Origin: Anaerobacillus sp. CMMVII
Lineage (GTDB): Bacteria > Bacillota > Bacilli > Bacillales > Anaerobacillaceae
Length of the DNA: 64,000 nucleotides
NCBI RefSeq assembly: GCF_025377685.1
Contig: NZ_JACEHK010000006.1
Location: 1-64,000, forward strand
Direction: 5' to 3'
Shown here: positions 46,090 to 56,067 of the stretch, piece after piece
Layout: each line of letters starts with the position of its first letter
Numbering within the stretch: position 1 is the stretch's first letter
Program-made: the position numbers and the translations under genes
The notes under the pieces: model-generated
What the model was told of the DNA's origin: nothing
What the model saw: the letters and a program-made list of their open reading frames with translations, nothing else
The model's database searches: none

Positions 46090-47259
46090 ATGATGAATTC
46101 TACATTTAACTTGAAAGCACTTTTATTTTTTTATTTTTCGGCAATGACCATCATTGTTGGCTACTTACCAGTTTATTTTCAGGAAAATGGCTTGTCTGGT
46201 AGTCAAATTGGTGTTTTATTAGCGGTTGGCCCACTAGCTTCAATGATTTCTCAACCATTTTGGGGATTTATGACCGATAAATATAAGTCTTCGAAAAAGA
46301 TTATTTTTATTTGCCTAATAGGAGCGTTAATTGGATCGTTGTTCATGTTTCTAAGCACGACTTATGTGTTATTAATTGTGGCTGTCTTTTTCTTTTTTGG
46401 GTTTATGTCACCTGTCGGGGGATTAGGTGATAGTCTCACTCAAAAAACAGCTAATCAATTATCAGTTTCTTTTGGTTCGATCCGCATGTGGGGTTCGCTT
46501 GGCTTTGCGATTATGTCACTACTTAGTGGTTTTTTGTTGGCAAAGATAGGAATTCAATATATTTATTTGCCTTTTCTATTTTTCACGATCATAAGTCTTA
46601 TTCTAACGTTAAGGGTTACTGATGTTACATCGTCCAAGAAGCCGATTAATCTTAAAGAGGCAACGAAATTACTTGGAAATAAAAGATTTATGATCTTCTT
46701 AGTGATTATGATGTTTATTACGATTACTCATCGAACGAATGATAGCTTCCTAGGGATTTATATTGTTGAAAAAGGTGGTTCGGAGTCTTTTATTGGCTGG
46801 GCTTGGTTTATCGGGGTAGTTTCTGAAGCATTAGTCTTTGCTACAGCCACAATATGGTTTCGAAGATTTCATGCCTTGTCCTTTATTGTTCTTTCAGGTG
46901 TTTTCTTTGCGTTTCGTTGGATAGTTATGGGGTTCATTCAGGAGCCATTGCTTGTTTTACCATTACAAATGATGCATGGATTATCGTTTGGGATTTTTTA
47001 TTTATGTGCGTTCCATTTTGTCACAAAATTAATTCCTGAAGAACTGCAATCAACGGGACACTTATTATTTTATTCATTCTTCTTTGGTTTGTCTGGTGTG
47101 ATTGGTTCAAGTATCGGTGGATGGATCATTGATAAAGTAAATGTTGCCTATTTATATTCTGCTTTAGGGGTATTATCTATCATTGGCGTCATTTTCATGG
47201 TGATTTACCAAGTAGTCTATATGAAAATGGAAAAAGTGAATTCTGTTAGTAGTGTTTAA
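46090..47259 (+). CDS. MFS transporter (LacY/YwbF-like)
   Basis: 389 residues with twelve membrane helices; starts ALLFFYFSAMTIIVGYLPVY and has the A-loop motif GFMTDKYKSSKK between helices 2 and 3, and a second related loop in the C-terminal half. Closest by feel to the MFS_1_like branch that includes YwbF and 3-phenylpropionate permeases. Substrate unknown. ATG 46090 with CGGAGC upstream (ATG 46093 possible). Confidence 0.85.
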   Translation: MMNSTFNLKALLFFYFSAMTIIVGYLPVYFQENGLSGSQIGVLLAVGPLASMISQPFWGFMTDKYKSSKKIIFICLIGALIGSLFMFLSTTYVLLIVAVFFFFGFMSPVGGLGDSLTQKTANQLSVSFGSIRMWGSLGFAIMSLLSGFLLAKIGIQYIYLPFLFFTIISLILTLRVTDVTSSKKPINLKEATKLLGNKRFMIFLVIMMFITITHRTNDSFLGIYIVEKGGSESFIGWAWFIGVVSEALVFATATIWFRRFHALSFIVLSGVFFAFRWIVMGFIQEPLLVLPLQMMHGLSFGIFYLCAFHFVTKLIPEELQSTGHLLFYSFFFGLSGVIGSSIGGWIIDKVNVAYLYSALGVLSIIGVIFMVIYQVVYMKMEKVNSVSSV

Positions 47260-47261
47260 AG

Positions 47262-47385
47262 ATGTCGTAAACTTTGTTGCTTTTAGGTCGCTTTTTGAAA
47301 AATAAACTTTTTGTCCCAATTGCTTATTTATTCTCAAACACTTAGAACCAAGCATTCGCTCGGGTAAGACCTATTTACAACAAAC
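47262..47385 (-). mobile_element. MITE-like element, type B, copy 3
   Basis: GTCGTAAACTTTGTTGCTTT then TAGGTCG matches the end of copies 1 and 2; inner AATTGCTTATTTATTCTCAA and AACCAAGCATTCGCT are also shared. The far end is degraded. A CCTATTT / AAATAGG stem with seven T (47370-47416) follows and may terminate the MFS transcript. The rest of the gap to 47680 holds AT-rich dyads (TATGTCGAA/TTCGACATA and AAGATAT/ATATCTT) before the chemoreceptor gene. Confidence 0.7.
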
Positions 47386-47680
47386 CGTTAATGATGTATT
47401 GCAAATAGGTTTTTTTGGGGAGCCAAGTGAATGCTTGGCTCTTTATGATTTTCACTTAGTTCTTCTCAAAAGATACCCAAAAGTAGTAGTGCTAAAAAAC
47501 AAACAAAGAAACTGCTTAGTAAAAAAGAAATTAGACTATGTCGAAAGGGATTTCTATGTTTAAATATTCGACATAATCTTTTAAGTTTTTACAAAAATGC
47601 AAACAAATCCTACAAGATATGTTATATTAATTATATCTTAAGTAGATAGAAAAATGTGACAAAGGGGGTAGACATAGATT

Positions 47681-49360
47681 ATGAATAATTTGCGTGGGAA
47701 AATTATCAGTGGGTTTTCGGTGATTTTGCTTTTGTTAGTTATAATGTCTGGGTACAGTCTTTATAACGTTCATCAAATAAATAGCAATGTCGAGCAAATC
47801 GTTGAAGATGATTTACAACGGCTAACATTAAGTAATGATCTTGCCTATAATATGGCGGAACGATTAGCCTTAGTGCGCGGTTATATTTTACTGGGAAAAG
47901 CAGAATATAAAGAGCGTTATCTTGAGTTGACCGAAGAAAGCTATCTACTAGAAGAGCAATTGCTAGCAATTCAAGAAGGTACATATATTTTAAATTTAGT
48001 AGAAAAAAGTCAGCTTTGGGATCGGTTAATTTCGGGAAGGATTTTTCCGATGTTTGAAGCCAACGGGCGAGAAACAGCCATTGTTAGTATCCAATATCAA
48101 GTAGATCCATTAGCTAACGAAGTAGTAGAAGGTTATCACGAACTTGCACTTGCTGGTCAAGCCCACATTGTTGAGCAAGGAAGCGGAATGGTCCAACAAG
48201 GTAATACAATCGTGTTATTTAACATAGTTGCGATCATCATTGGAATTATTTTATCTATTGGTGTAGCTTTATTTACAGCGAAAAAAATTGTGGAGCCAAT
48301 CACAGCTGTTGTTCGTCTCGTTGAACAAGTGGCTAAAGGAGATCTAACGGGAAAAGCCATTGAAGTGAAATCGAATGATGAACTTGGGCGATTAACCGCT
48401 TCAACAAATGACATGGCGGATAGTCTGCGAAGTTTACTGACGAGAACTACTGAAACATCTAACCAAGTAGCTGCAGCTTCTGAACAGCTAACCGCAAGTT
48501 CAGAGCAAACTACAGTTGCTACAAATCAAATCGCCTCGACGATTCAAGATGTTGCCAATGGTGCAGAAGTGACTGTAATTGGAACGAAAGAAAGTGCTAG
48601 GGCAATGGAAGAAATGACTTCTGGTATTCAAAGAATTGCAGAGTCATCATCTGTTGTTGCAGAGAGTTCCTTAGATGCAACCCATGAAGCACAAGAAGGA
48701 AATAAGTCATTACAACGAGTGATTGAGCAAATGAATTTGATTAGTATTGCTGTTAAAGATGCCTCGACGACGATTGGTCGATTGGGTGAGCGATCTAATG
48801 AAATTGGAAGTATTACAGGAGTGATCACAACAATTGCTGATCAAACAAATTTATTAGCTTTGAATGCAGCGATCGAAGCTGCTCGTGCCGGCGACCATGG
48901 TAAGGGATTTGCTGTCGTTGCTGATGAAGTTCGTAAACTAGCTGAGGAATCACGCCGATCAGCAGCAAAAATCTCTTCTGTGATCCACGAAATTCAAGAC
49001 GAGACAGCTTATGCTGTCAAAACGATGGACAATGGTACGAAGGAAGTTGAGGCAGGTATAACTGTTGTTGAAGAAACAGGGCTTGCATTCGAAAGAATTT
49101 TAGCGGCTATACAAAACGTTTCATCGCAAATTCAAGAGGTCTCAGCAACAGCTGAAGAAATGTCTGCAAGCTCAGAACAAGTTAGTGCATCTGTTGACGA
49201 GATGGCTAGTGTTGCGATTGAAACAGCAGAACATTTTCAATTAGTAGCCTCAGGGGCTGACCAACAATTATCTTCGATGGAGGAAATCCAAGCCTCTGCC
49301 AATAACTTAAGTCAGTTAGCTGCAGAGTTACATGAAGAAATTAAGAAGTTTAAATTATAA
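47681..49360 (+). CDS. Methyl-accepting chemotaxis protein
   Basis: 559 residues. Helix 1 at 8-28, extracellular four-helix-bundle domain (about 30-185), helix 2 at 183-205, HAMP (about 205-258), then a long coiled-coil signalling domain with the hairpin tip [39 protein letters not shown]. Senses an unknown ligand outside and signals to CheA/CheW. AAAGGGGGTAGA before the ATG. Intact. Confidence 0.95.
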   Translation: MNNLRGKIISGFSVILLLLVIMSGYSLYNVHQINSNVEQIVEDDLQRLTLSNDLAYNMAERLALVRGYILLGKAEYKERYLELTEESYLLEEQLLAIQEGTYILNLVEKSQLWDRLISGRIFPMFEANGRETAIVSIQYQVDPLANEVVEGYHELALAGQAHIVEQGSGMVQQGNTIVLFNIVAIIIGIILSIGVALFTAKKIVEPITAVVRLVEQVAKGDLTGKAIEVKSNDELGRLTASTNDMADSLRSLLTRTTETSNQVAAASEQLTASSEQTTVATNQIASTIQDVANGAEVTVIGTKESARAMEEMTSGIQRIAESSSVVAESSLDATHEAQEGNKSLQRVIEQMNLISIAVKDASTTIGRLGERSNEIGSITGVITTIADQTNLLALNAAIEAARAGDHGKGFAVVADEVRKLAEESRRSAAKISSVIHEIQDETAYAVKTMDNGTKEVEAGITVVEETGLAFERILAAIQNVSSQIQEVSATAEEMSASSEQVSASVDEMASVAIETAEHFQLVASGADQQLSSMEEIQASANNLSQLAAELHEEIKKFKL

Positions 49361-49365
49361 GTAGC

Positions 49366-49412
49366 AAAACACCTACATCTTAAGGGGAACCTTAGAATGT
49401 AGGTGTTTTTTT
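49366..49412 (+). terminator. Terminator of the chemoreceptor gene
   Basis: AACACCTACAT ... ATGTAGGTGTTTTTTT. Confidence 0.85.
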
Positions 49413-49530
49413 GGTCTCAAAAATACAAGATGAATTTTCTCGCGCAAAGTAGGAAAAAAGAAAATCACTTTTTCTAGGACGCTTGGGTTTTCTTAAAAGA
49501 TAAGAATGTATAGAATTTCAACATAATAAC

Positions 49531-49652
49531 TGTCTAGCTCCACCGCCCAGCCCCTCGAGGTCAAATAACCTTCGAGAATAAAAGTGAAAGAGCACACTTT
49601 TTTCTCGAAGAACATTTGCTTGTCGGGGCTAAAATGGGCGCTTGCGCTTTTC
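49531..49652 (+). repeat. Intergenic hairpin repeat C, copy 3
   Basis: Full-length relative of 8802-8923: CTAGCTCCACCGCCCAGCCC at left, TCGGGGCT ... CTTGCGCTTTTC at right, inner AAAAGTGAAAGAGCACACTTTTTT. Confidence 0.8.
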
Positions 49653-49662
49653 TTAATTTAAT

Positions 49663-50241
49663 CTATTTTTCGCCCAACCGATTTTTTGACAAGTGTTTTA
49701 GAAAATAAATCATTACCAGTTCATGTATCGGAGCTTGTGTGGCTCGGTAGAACCACCAAGGTAAACGTGGTTGAAAATGTTCTAAGGCAATGATTGAGCA
49801 CTTATTTCTCTTCATAAATGTAAAGGTTCCTTTTTGCTTTGGGGTTGCAAGTAAACCACCTGTAACTCCTAAGACCACTTTTTCAGGTGTCTGTTGTTGA
49901 AGTGTAAGGACCAATAAAGGTTTAGGAATGAAACGAATGAATAGTTGATATTGATGATTGATGAACGTTACTTTGATTAATTTTTTTGAGGCAGTACTTA
50001 GCCAATGAAAATACGTTTTTGTTAATTCAAGTGGTGGGAGTTGTTCCTTAACTACTTGAATGGAACAGTACATCTTTTGGGAATGACTAAGAGAAATCAG
50101 TCTATTGGACTTTACCCTAATTTTATAGGTGTCTTGTAAGTTTAATTCGAATTGTTTGAGCGGATGTGAGTGCAATGATTTCACCAACTTTTTGAAAAAT
50201 TTAACTGAGTAAAAGGGCATGAAATAACTAACTCTAATCAT
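49663..50241 (-). CDS. Hypothetical basic protein, 192 residues
   Basis: No signal peptide or clear membrane segment; rich in K, L and aromatic residues, with a strand-rich middle (YQLFIRFIPKPLLVLTLQQQ). Not recognised. Divergent from the YhcN-like gene with only 46 nt between starts. Confidence 0.7.
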   Translation of the reverse strand: MIRVSYFMPFYSVKFFKKLVKSLHSHPLKQFELNLQDTYKIRVKSNRLISLSHSQKMYCSIQVVKEQLPPLELTKTYFHWLSTASKKLIKVTFINHQYQLFIRFIPKPLLVLTLQQQTPEKVVLGVTGGLLATPKQKGTFTFMKRNKCSIIALEHFQPRLPWWFYRATQAPIHELVMIYFLKHLSKNRLGEK

Positions 50242-50287
50242 AACACGTAAAATTAATTATAGTTTATGCAAATTAAGGAGTGACGTC

Positions 50288-50941
50288 ATGAAAAGAGGCG
50301 TTTTATTAAGTATTGGCTTACTTGTTGTTATTTATATAAATGGCTGTGGGATAAATGGGCAAGGGGTCGATCCAGGCTTAGAAAATGATCCCGGGACTAG
50401 ATTTCAAGCCCATGATCATCGTGAAGGGTTTGGACTTTGGAATCAACAAGGTGACCGCAAAAATCCTATTGCGAATATAGTTACGAGAGATGAACGACCA
50501 GGAAGAGGGATGAACGGGATCCTTGATCGGACTCCACCGGAAATGAATCAAAGAATTTCTAGATTTGATGCACAGCAGGGGATGTCGAATAAACCAAACG
50601 CATTTGCTATTGATGCACAATCAGAACGAAATATTGAAGAACAAATTACGTTGGAACTATTACAGCTAGATACTGTTCGTGATGCACAGGTGATTAGCCA
50701 GGGGAAACAACTGTTAATTGCTGTTGACTGTGAAACAAATGATACAGAAGGCTTAAAAAGTGAAATTGAAACATTCGTTACCAACAAATATCCAAATAAG
50801 AATATTGTTGTTGTAACTGATCGTCATGCGGTTGATCGGATTCGCTTATTAGATGACGGTTTTATAGACGACCAAACAGACGATCGAGATTTCATTGACA
50901 ATACTACTGGTCCAATTGCAGGACAGAGCAGGTTAGAATAG
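50288..50941 (+). CDS. YhcN/YlaJ-family sporulation lipoprotein
   Basis: 217 residues with lipobox YINGCGI (Cys20). N/Q/D/R-rich central linker, then a YhcN domain (about 110-190) with LDTVRDAQVISQGKQLLIAV and a C-terminal acidic tail. YhcN and YlaJ are spore-associated lipoproteins that influence germination in Bacillus. AAGGAGTGACGTC before ATG. Confidence 0.88.
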   Translation: MKRGVLLSIGLLVVIYINGCGINGQGVDPGLENDPGTRFQAHDHREGFGLWNQQGDRKNPIANIVTRDERPGRGMNGILDRTPPEMNQRISRFDAQQGMSNKPNAFAIDAQSERNIEEQITLELLQLDTVRDAQVISQGKQLLIAVDCETNDTEGLKSEIETFVTNKYPNKNIVVVTDRHAVDRIRLLDDGFIDDQTDDRDFIDNTTGPIAGQSRLE

Positions 50942-50964
50942 GGCTGATATGATCAGTCCTTTTT
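50940..50964 (+). terminator. Terminator
   Basis: AGGGCTGAT-ATG-ATCAGTCCTTTTT. Confidence 0.75.
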
Positions 50965-51047
50965 CACGTTTACTTGCAATAAATATAAGAAAATTATGGC
51001 ATTTATGGTATGATAAGTACAAGTGAAATTAAATTTGAGGTGATAAA

Positions 51048-51524
51048 ATGAAAACATTTAAATTATGTTCTTTAGTTGTGTTATTAGATACTGAGATTGA
51101 ACCTAACGAAATAGAATTAATTGATGGATTAATCATTAATAAAGAAGAAGCTCAAAAAAATTGGTTAATTGAAGCAGTCGTTGAACCTGAGCTTGAGAGT
51201 TATTTTAAGAAATTACACGAAACACAAGAAAAGTTTATGGTTGAAGCTACCATCACGAAAAGATCTAATGCCCCAGCAACCTTTGTGTCTACAGTGAAGA
51301 GTATCAATAAGATTACAAACAATGTGAGCGTGCTTTTAGATGGACTATTGGTTGTAAAGGAAGACGACTTTTCAGATATGATTTTAAGAAGTATTTTGGA
51401 GGAAGGCTTCGAAGGTGAAGAAATTCTAATAGAGTTTAAAAGAAGAAAGAAAGATCGAGGTAGAGCAATTCAAGGAGCTTTAAATAATGCTTTTGTAGAG
51501 GTGAAAGGAAAATTCTTTGACTAA
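51048..51524 (+). CDS. YwpF-like family protein
   Basis: 158 residues: MKTFKLCSLVVLL then IELIDGLIINKEE and a C-terminal helix with RRKKDRGRAIQGAL, like B. subtilis YwpF. Function unknown, no signal peptide. TTGAGGTGATAAA precedes the ATG; the GNAT chimera follows after 20 nt, so they are probably one operon. Confidence 0.75.
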   Translation: MKTFKLCSLVVLLDTEIEPNEIELIDGLIINKEEAQKNWLIEAVVEPELESYFKKLHETQEKFMVEATITKRSNAPATFVSTVKSINKITNNVSVLLDGLLVVKEDDFSDMILRSILEEGFEGEEILIEFKRRKKDRGRAIQGALNNAFVEVKGKFFD

Positions 51525-51544
51525 GCGAATAGGAGACTGATTGT

Positions 51545-54500
51545 ATGGTGGATAAAACAGCAATGAAGGTTAAAATTGTTGAATACGATACACGGTTAGC
51601 TGGGAAAGTCGCCGACATGTGGAACAACAGTCTAGAGGGGTGGGGTGGCGAACGAACGGTCATGACCGAAGAACACGTTCGGACTCAGGAAGAAAACTCG
51701 ACGAATAAACATCTCTACATTGCTCTTGATGGTGATAAGGCGGTAGGCTATTGTGGCCTTTCGGAATATCGCGATGATGAGGGTGCTTTGTACATACCAT
51801 TATTAAATGTAAGAGATGACTATCATGGTAAAAAAATTGGGAAAGCACTAGTTCTTCAAGCACTACAAAGGTCGATTGAATTAAAGTGGCCACGGCTTGA
51901 TTTATATACGTGGGCTGGAAATACAAAAGCCGTACCACTTTATAAAAAATGTGGCTTTTTTTGGGAAGAACGTGATGACACGGTTCACTTAATGAACTTT
52001 ATGCCCACGGTATTAAATACGGAGGCATTCCGCGAGTTTTTTCAAAAGGCTGATTGGTATGACTCTTCTTCAAGATTGATTGAAGTAAAGCCGGATGGGA
52101 TCAAAGAAAATGGTTTTGACTTCTTTGAATATCGATGGCAGCATGAAAATCACTTCTTACGAGTTCAGTTTGAGAAAACAGGTCGAGGAATGAGATTGAT
52201 TGAAACAGATGAATATTGTATTTATGCGACAATATCCAAACCTGCCCTAGTAGTAGGGCAATCATATGAGATTAACTATCGCGTAAAGAACAAAACTGAA
52301 AAGCCAATAGAAATTACATTGACCGGGCGGGATGATAAAAATATTCGGTTTTCTTTTCATGGGCATTTTTCGGTAACCAAAGAGCAGGAGGTAACCGCTC
52401 AATTTTTTGTAGATACTATTGATGAGGAACAAAATAATTTTCGGACCCATCCAGCAGTAACTACAAAAGTGACAATAAATGGTGAAAATATCGAAATGAA
52501 GCTCGGGATTGAACCGAAGCTCCCGGTAAAAATAAGTGCAAAGGTTCCAGCAAACCAATGTTTTTTACAGAAGCAAGCTAGCTTTTTTATTGAAATGGAA
52601 AATAACTTTGAGGAAGAGGTATGTGTTTCATTTCAGTTACCGAAAGCCTCATTTATTACTATGCAAACTACTTCTTTAAACATAACCATTGACCAAAAGG
52701 CAAGAAAACTAGTCGAAATACCTTATGTATTAGAGTCATTTGGATATTACAGTGAAAAAATTCTCGTCACTTGCAAACGATCAAACGGAGAAACGGTTAC
52801 GTATGAGAAACAGCTCGGAATTGCTTTTCCTGGGATCGGTACTAGTTTCACAGGCGAATGTGAAGACTATTGGCATCTTTATTGTGGGCGTTATCATGTT
52901 GCCCTGCAAAAGTCAGGTAACGCAATTATTTGCGAAAAAGGAATGAAAAACGCTGGGCTTATCACCTTATCTTACCCTAAATTAGGAAAGCCTTTTTCTG
53001 AGGAGTTTGCAAAATTAAAACCAACCGTTAGTTTTCAGAAAGCGCATGGATTTTTACTGATGAAAGCATCTTTTCAATCTCAGGATTTCTCTGGGTTACT
53101 ACTACATTCAGTCATTAAGTTGTACATGGATGGTCTTGTTGAACATTATTTTGAGATTGAAAATAATGTTAGTGGTGTTGAGTTTCCAAACCTAGCAATT
53201 TATGACCAAGTAGTCTATGAATTTAATAATTCTACTTTTTCATATCAAGGGAAAATTATGAAACTAAATGGTAAATACCCAGCTCGCTTTAGTCTATGGA
53301 ATAGTCGACATGTAACTGAAAACTGGTTGTTCTCTAAGAACGCTAGTTGCTATGGGTTAAGTTGGCATCCAGACATGAAGCTCAATTTTGCTAATTGGTG
53401 TTTATATTTTGAACATCTGTTTGCTAGCAGGAATGGAGAAACACTTATATCTAGGTCAAAGTTTATTAATCTTGGTGTTTTTTCTAGCTGGCAAGAGCAA
53501 CGAGCGTTTGCTTTGCAACAAGGATATGAGGATTCGGAAATAACGTATGACCATCTTGAATTAGTTAGCAATAATGGGAACCCGTTTACCGACCTGAATA
53601 CGACTAACGTAAAAGTCGATAATCACAAACAGTCGTTTTTCGAGGGAACGGTAGGAGTAAAAAAATCCGCTACAGAAAAACTAGCTGAAAAGAAAGTCAA
53701 CTATGAAGAAGAAATAGCGGTGCTACATTTTGAGAATATCCCTTTAGAAAAACAGAAAATCGAAATGATAGAAGCACATGGAGAATTGAATGGACAATAT
53801 ATAGACTTAAAAACCGTGGCGATCCAAAAGAGTTGTGTAGAGGTCATAAAAACAGTTACTGAAGTCACGGGAAATCAGCGTTTATATGTTGTAAACAATG
53901 GTCTTATTGAAGTAAGATGTCAGCCAAGCTTTTACCCGGGGATTTTTTCCTTAAAGTATGGAGAACATGAATGGCTAGATAGTTCTTATCCAACATTGGC
54001 GCCAAAGGCTTGGTGGAATCCTTGGAGTGGCGGAATTCGTACCTCTTTTGAGAAGTTTCGTCCTGATTCATTATTGAAGGAGGAACGCGATGCCCAATTT
54101 GTTGCGTTAACAGATCAACATCAAAATCGTTGGGAAGGAATTAAAATAACTGTTACTGTGCAAAAACATCAAGAATATAAAGGGTTTACTTACCATCAAT
54201 ATATTCTCTTACAACCTGGAACACCTGTTGTTTGCTATTTTGTTGAGATTGAACAACATACAAACCGGTATTTTCATTTTCGACAAATGTTTCATTCCTT
54301 ATCATTGAATATTACCGATGGGAAAGTTTTGACAGTTACAAATGCTAAGGAAAAGCAAATGTTTACTGCTTCTAGTGAAGAGATTTATTTAGAAGGAGTG
54401 AAGCAAATTGCCTTCATGCCAAAAGGAAGCAAGAATCTATTGCAAATTGTACCGGAGTTAGACTTTGATGACATTGAACTGTATATGAATCAAACAGTTA

Positions 54501-54634
54501 CGGATGTTTCGGTCATGAAAAAAATTCATCTAGCTAGTGGTACAACGTGGCGTTCAAAACCAACCTTCTTGTTGTTCCATTCAGAAGTGATTGATGATCA
54601 GGCATTAAAGAGCCTTAGAACTTTACGTTTTTAA
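51545..54634 (+). CDS. Large GNAT acetyltransferase chimera, 1029 residues
   Basis: Residues 1-165 are a GNAT domain with the acetyl-CoA loop DDYHGKKIGKALVLQAL and NTKAVPLYKKCGFFWEERDD. The next ~250 residues look like two Ig-like beta sandwiches (SYEINYRVKNKTEKPIEITL; SFFIEMENNFEEEVCVSFQL). The remaining ~600 residues are strand-rich and resemble mutarotase-like supersandwich folds; WNPWSGGIRTSFEKFRPDSL is a striking aromatic patch near residue 830. No signal peptide. Such long GNAT proteins occur in other Bacillaceae, without known function. Overlaps no gene and is followed after 15 nt by an amidohydrolase, suggesting acylation and hydrolysis of the same sugar- or amino-containing substrate (inference). 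Confidence 0.75.
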   Translation: MVDKTAMKVKIVEYDTRLAGKVADMWNNSLEGWGGERTVMTEEHVRTQEENSTNKHLYIALDGDKAVGYCGLSEYRDDEGALYIPLLNVRDDYHGKKIGKALVLQALQRSIELKWPRLDLYTWAGNTKAVPLYKKCGFFWEERDDTVHLMNFMPTVLNTEAFREFFQKADWYDSSSRLIEVKPDGIKENGFDFFEYRWQHENHFLRVQFEKTGRGMRLIETDEYCIYATISKPALVVGQSYEINYRVKNKTEKPIEITLTGRDDKNIRFSFHGHFSVTKEQEVTAQFFVDTIDEEQNNFRTHPAVTTKVTINGENIEMKLGIEPKLPVKISAKVPANQCFLQKQASFFIEMENNFEEEVCVSFQLPKASFITMQTTSLNITIDQKARKLVEIPYVLESFGYYSEKILVTCKRSNGETVTYEKQLGIAFPGIGTSFTGECEDYWHLYCGRYHVALQKSGNAIICEKGMKNAGLITLSYPKLGKPFSEEFAKLKPTVSFQKAHGFLLMKASFQSQDFSGLLLHSVIKLYMDGLVEHYFEIENNVSGVEFPNLAIYDQVVYEFNNSTFSYQGKIMKLNGKYPARFSLWNSRHVTENWLFSKNASCYGLSWHPDMKLNFANWCLYFEHLFASRNGETLISRSKFINLGVFSSWQEQRAFALQQGYEDSEITYDHLELVSNNGNPFTDLNTTNVKVDNHKQSFFEGTVGVKKSATEKLAEKKVNYEEEIAVLHFENIPLEKQKIEMIEAHGELNGQYIDLKTVAIQKSCVEVIKTVTEVTGNQRLYVVNNGLIEVRCQPSFYPGIFSLKYGEHEWLDSSYPTLAPKAWWNPWSGGIRTSFEKFRPDSLLKEERDAQFVALTDQHQNRWEGIKITVTVQKHQEYKGFTYHQYILLQPGTPVVCYFVEIEQHTNRYFHFRQMFHSLSLNITDGKVLTVTNAKEKQMFTASSEEIYLEGVKQIAFMPKGSKNLLQIVPELDFDDIELYMNQTVTDVSVMKKIHLASGTTWRSKPTFLLFHSEVIDDQALKSLRTLRF

Positions 54635-54649
54635 GAAAGGGAGTTTCAT

Positions 54650-55507
54650 TTGAAGATAATTGATGCACATATGCATTTTTCAAAAATTGAAAGCTTTCAA
54701 AAGACAGCAAAAGACCGTTCACATATTGATTACACCTACGAGGGGCTCCTACAAGAATATCGTGATGCCAATGTGGTGTTAGGGATTGGGATGGGTGTAA
54801 CAGAACAACAATTGGGTGGTTTTCCCGATAGTTCAGCACCAACACCGATGGGATTGGATATGCTTAAGGATGAGCATACAAGAATTGTTTATTGTCCAGG
54901 TGTAAACCCATATTCTTTAGGAACAGCTGAACTATTGGCCTTAGAGGCTGAATTAACAAGTCAGCGTGTTGTAGGGATAAAGATTTACTTAGGATATTAT
55001 CCATATTACGCGTACGATAAAATCTATGGGCCGGTTTATGAGCTTGCAGCAGCCTATAATGTCCCTGTTGTGTTTCACTGTGGCGATACTTATTCAGAGC
55101 GGGGCTTATTAAAATATTCGCATCCACTTACATTAGATGAGGTAGCAGTTCAAAATCGGAACGTGACATTTATGATGGCGCATTTCGGTGATCCATGGGT
55201 CTTAGATGGCGCAGAGGTTGTTTATAAAAATTCAAATATGTATGCAGATTTGTCAGGATTAATTGTCGGAGATAGACAAGAAGTTAAGCGTATATCCAAT
55301 ACTCCACACTTTTATGATCACTTACGACATGCGATTACCTTTTGTGACCACTATGAAAAACTATTGTTTGGGACAGATTGGCCTCTTGTGCAGGTTCAGC
55401 CATACATTGAGTTTATTAAGACATTTATCCCTGATCAGTACGTCGAGGACGTGTTTTATAACAATGCTCTTAAGGTTTTCCCGAAGCTTAAGTCTTTTTT
55501 AGAATAG
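54650..55507 (+). CDS. Amidohydrolase-family (TIM-barrel) metal hydrolase
   Basis: 285 residues. MKIIDAHMHFSKIES gives the first HxH metal site, VVFHCGDTYS the strand-5 His, FMMAHFGDPWVLDG the strand-6 His and LLFGTDWPLVQ the strand-8 Asp: an Amidohydro_2 enzyme with an intact site. TTG start after AAGAAAGGGAG. Tightly linked to the GNAT chimera. Substrate not predictable. Confidence 0.85.
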   Translation: MKIIDAHMHFSKIESFQKTAKDRSHIDYTYEGLLQEYRDANVVLGIGMGVTEQQLGGFPDSSAPTPMGLDMLKDEHTRIVYCPGVNPYSLGTAELLALEAELTSQRVVGIKIYLGYYPYYAYDKIYGPVYELAAAYNVPVVFHCGDTYSERGLLKYSHPLTLDEVAVQNRNVTFMMAHFGDPWVLDGAEVVYKNSNMYADLSGLIVGDRQEVKRISNTPHFYDHLRHAITFCDHYEKLLFGTDWPLVQVQPYIEFIKTFIPDQYVEDVFYNNALKVFPKLKSFLE

Positions 55508-55513
55508 CTAATG

Positions 55514-55548
55514 AGTGCGGCTGACCATGATCAGTCAGCCGCTTTTTA
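55514..55548 (+). terminator. Terminator of the GNAT-amidohydrolase unit
   Basis: GCGGCTGAC-CATGATCA-GTCAGCCGCTTTTT. Confidence 0.9.
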
Positions 55549-55556
55549 CCAAGGTG

Positions 55557-55922
55557 TTACGAAAGTTTACTATTTGCTATGAAAAAATGACTAAGCTTTT
55601 CTTGAACTTTATTTCTTAAATGCATATTTAAAAAACGACTGGTCTTTACATAGCCACGGAAATAGCAATGAAATTCAGAAAAGGTACCATCATTTGGACC
55701 AAATTCGATTTTTATGCTTTGTTTATGTAGCTGTTTTTTTATTTCAAATAGCTCTTTACTAATAGATCCAATCGAAGAATGAATTAATTGTAAGTAAGGT
55801 TCTTTTAGTTTGAAAAATGATTTTTCGACATTGATTAAATCGTTTTGCAAAACTTTGCGAGCAAGTGTTAAAATAATGAAAGCCTCGAAAAGGCGTTCTT
55901 CTTGTTGAGATAAACAATTCAT
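55557..55922 (-). CDS. Hypothetical helical protein, 121 residues
   Basis: Soluble, helical, beginning MNCLSQQEERLFEAFIILTL and ending IANSKLS; AAAGGAGCTTTTACAG precedes ATG 55922. The pattern is like YtzH/YvbH-style small regulators of unknown role, but I cannot assign a family. Confidence 0.65.
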   Translation of the reverse strand: MNCLSQQEERLFEAFIILTLARKVLQNDLINVEKSFFKLKEPYLQLIHSSIGSISKELFEIKKQLHKQSIKIEFGPNDGTFSEFHCYFRGYVKTSRFLNMHLRNKVQEKLSHFFIANSKLS

Positions 55923-56067
55923 CTGTAAAAGCTCCTTTCCGTAAAAGAACTTATGTTCGTATTTATTTTACCTGATGAATTTTTTTTTTGCAAGAGGTCT
56001 ACGGGGGAAATTGATTACTGACCTGTGCAGTAACCAATAATATAGTCAAAAAGGAGGAATTTACATA

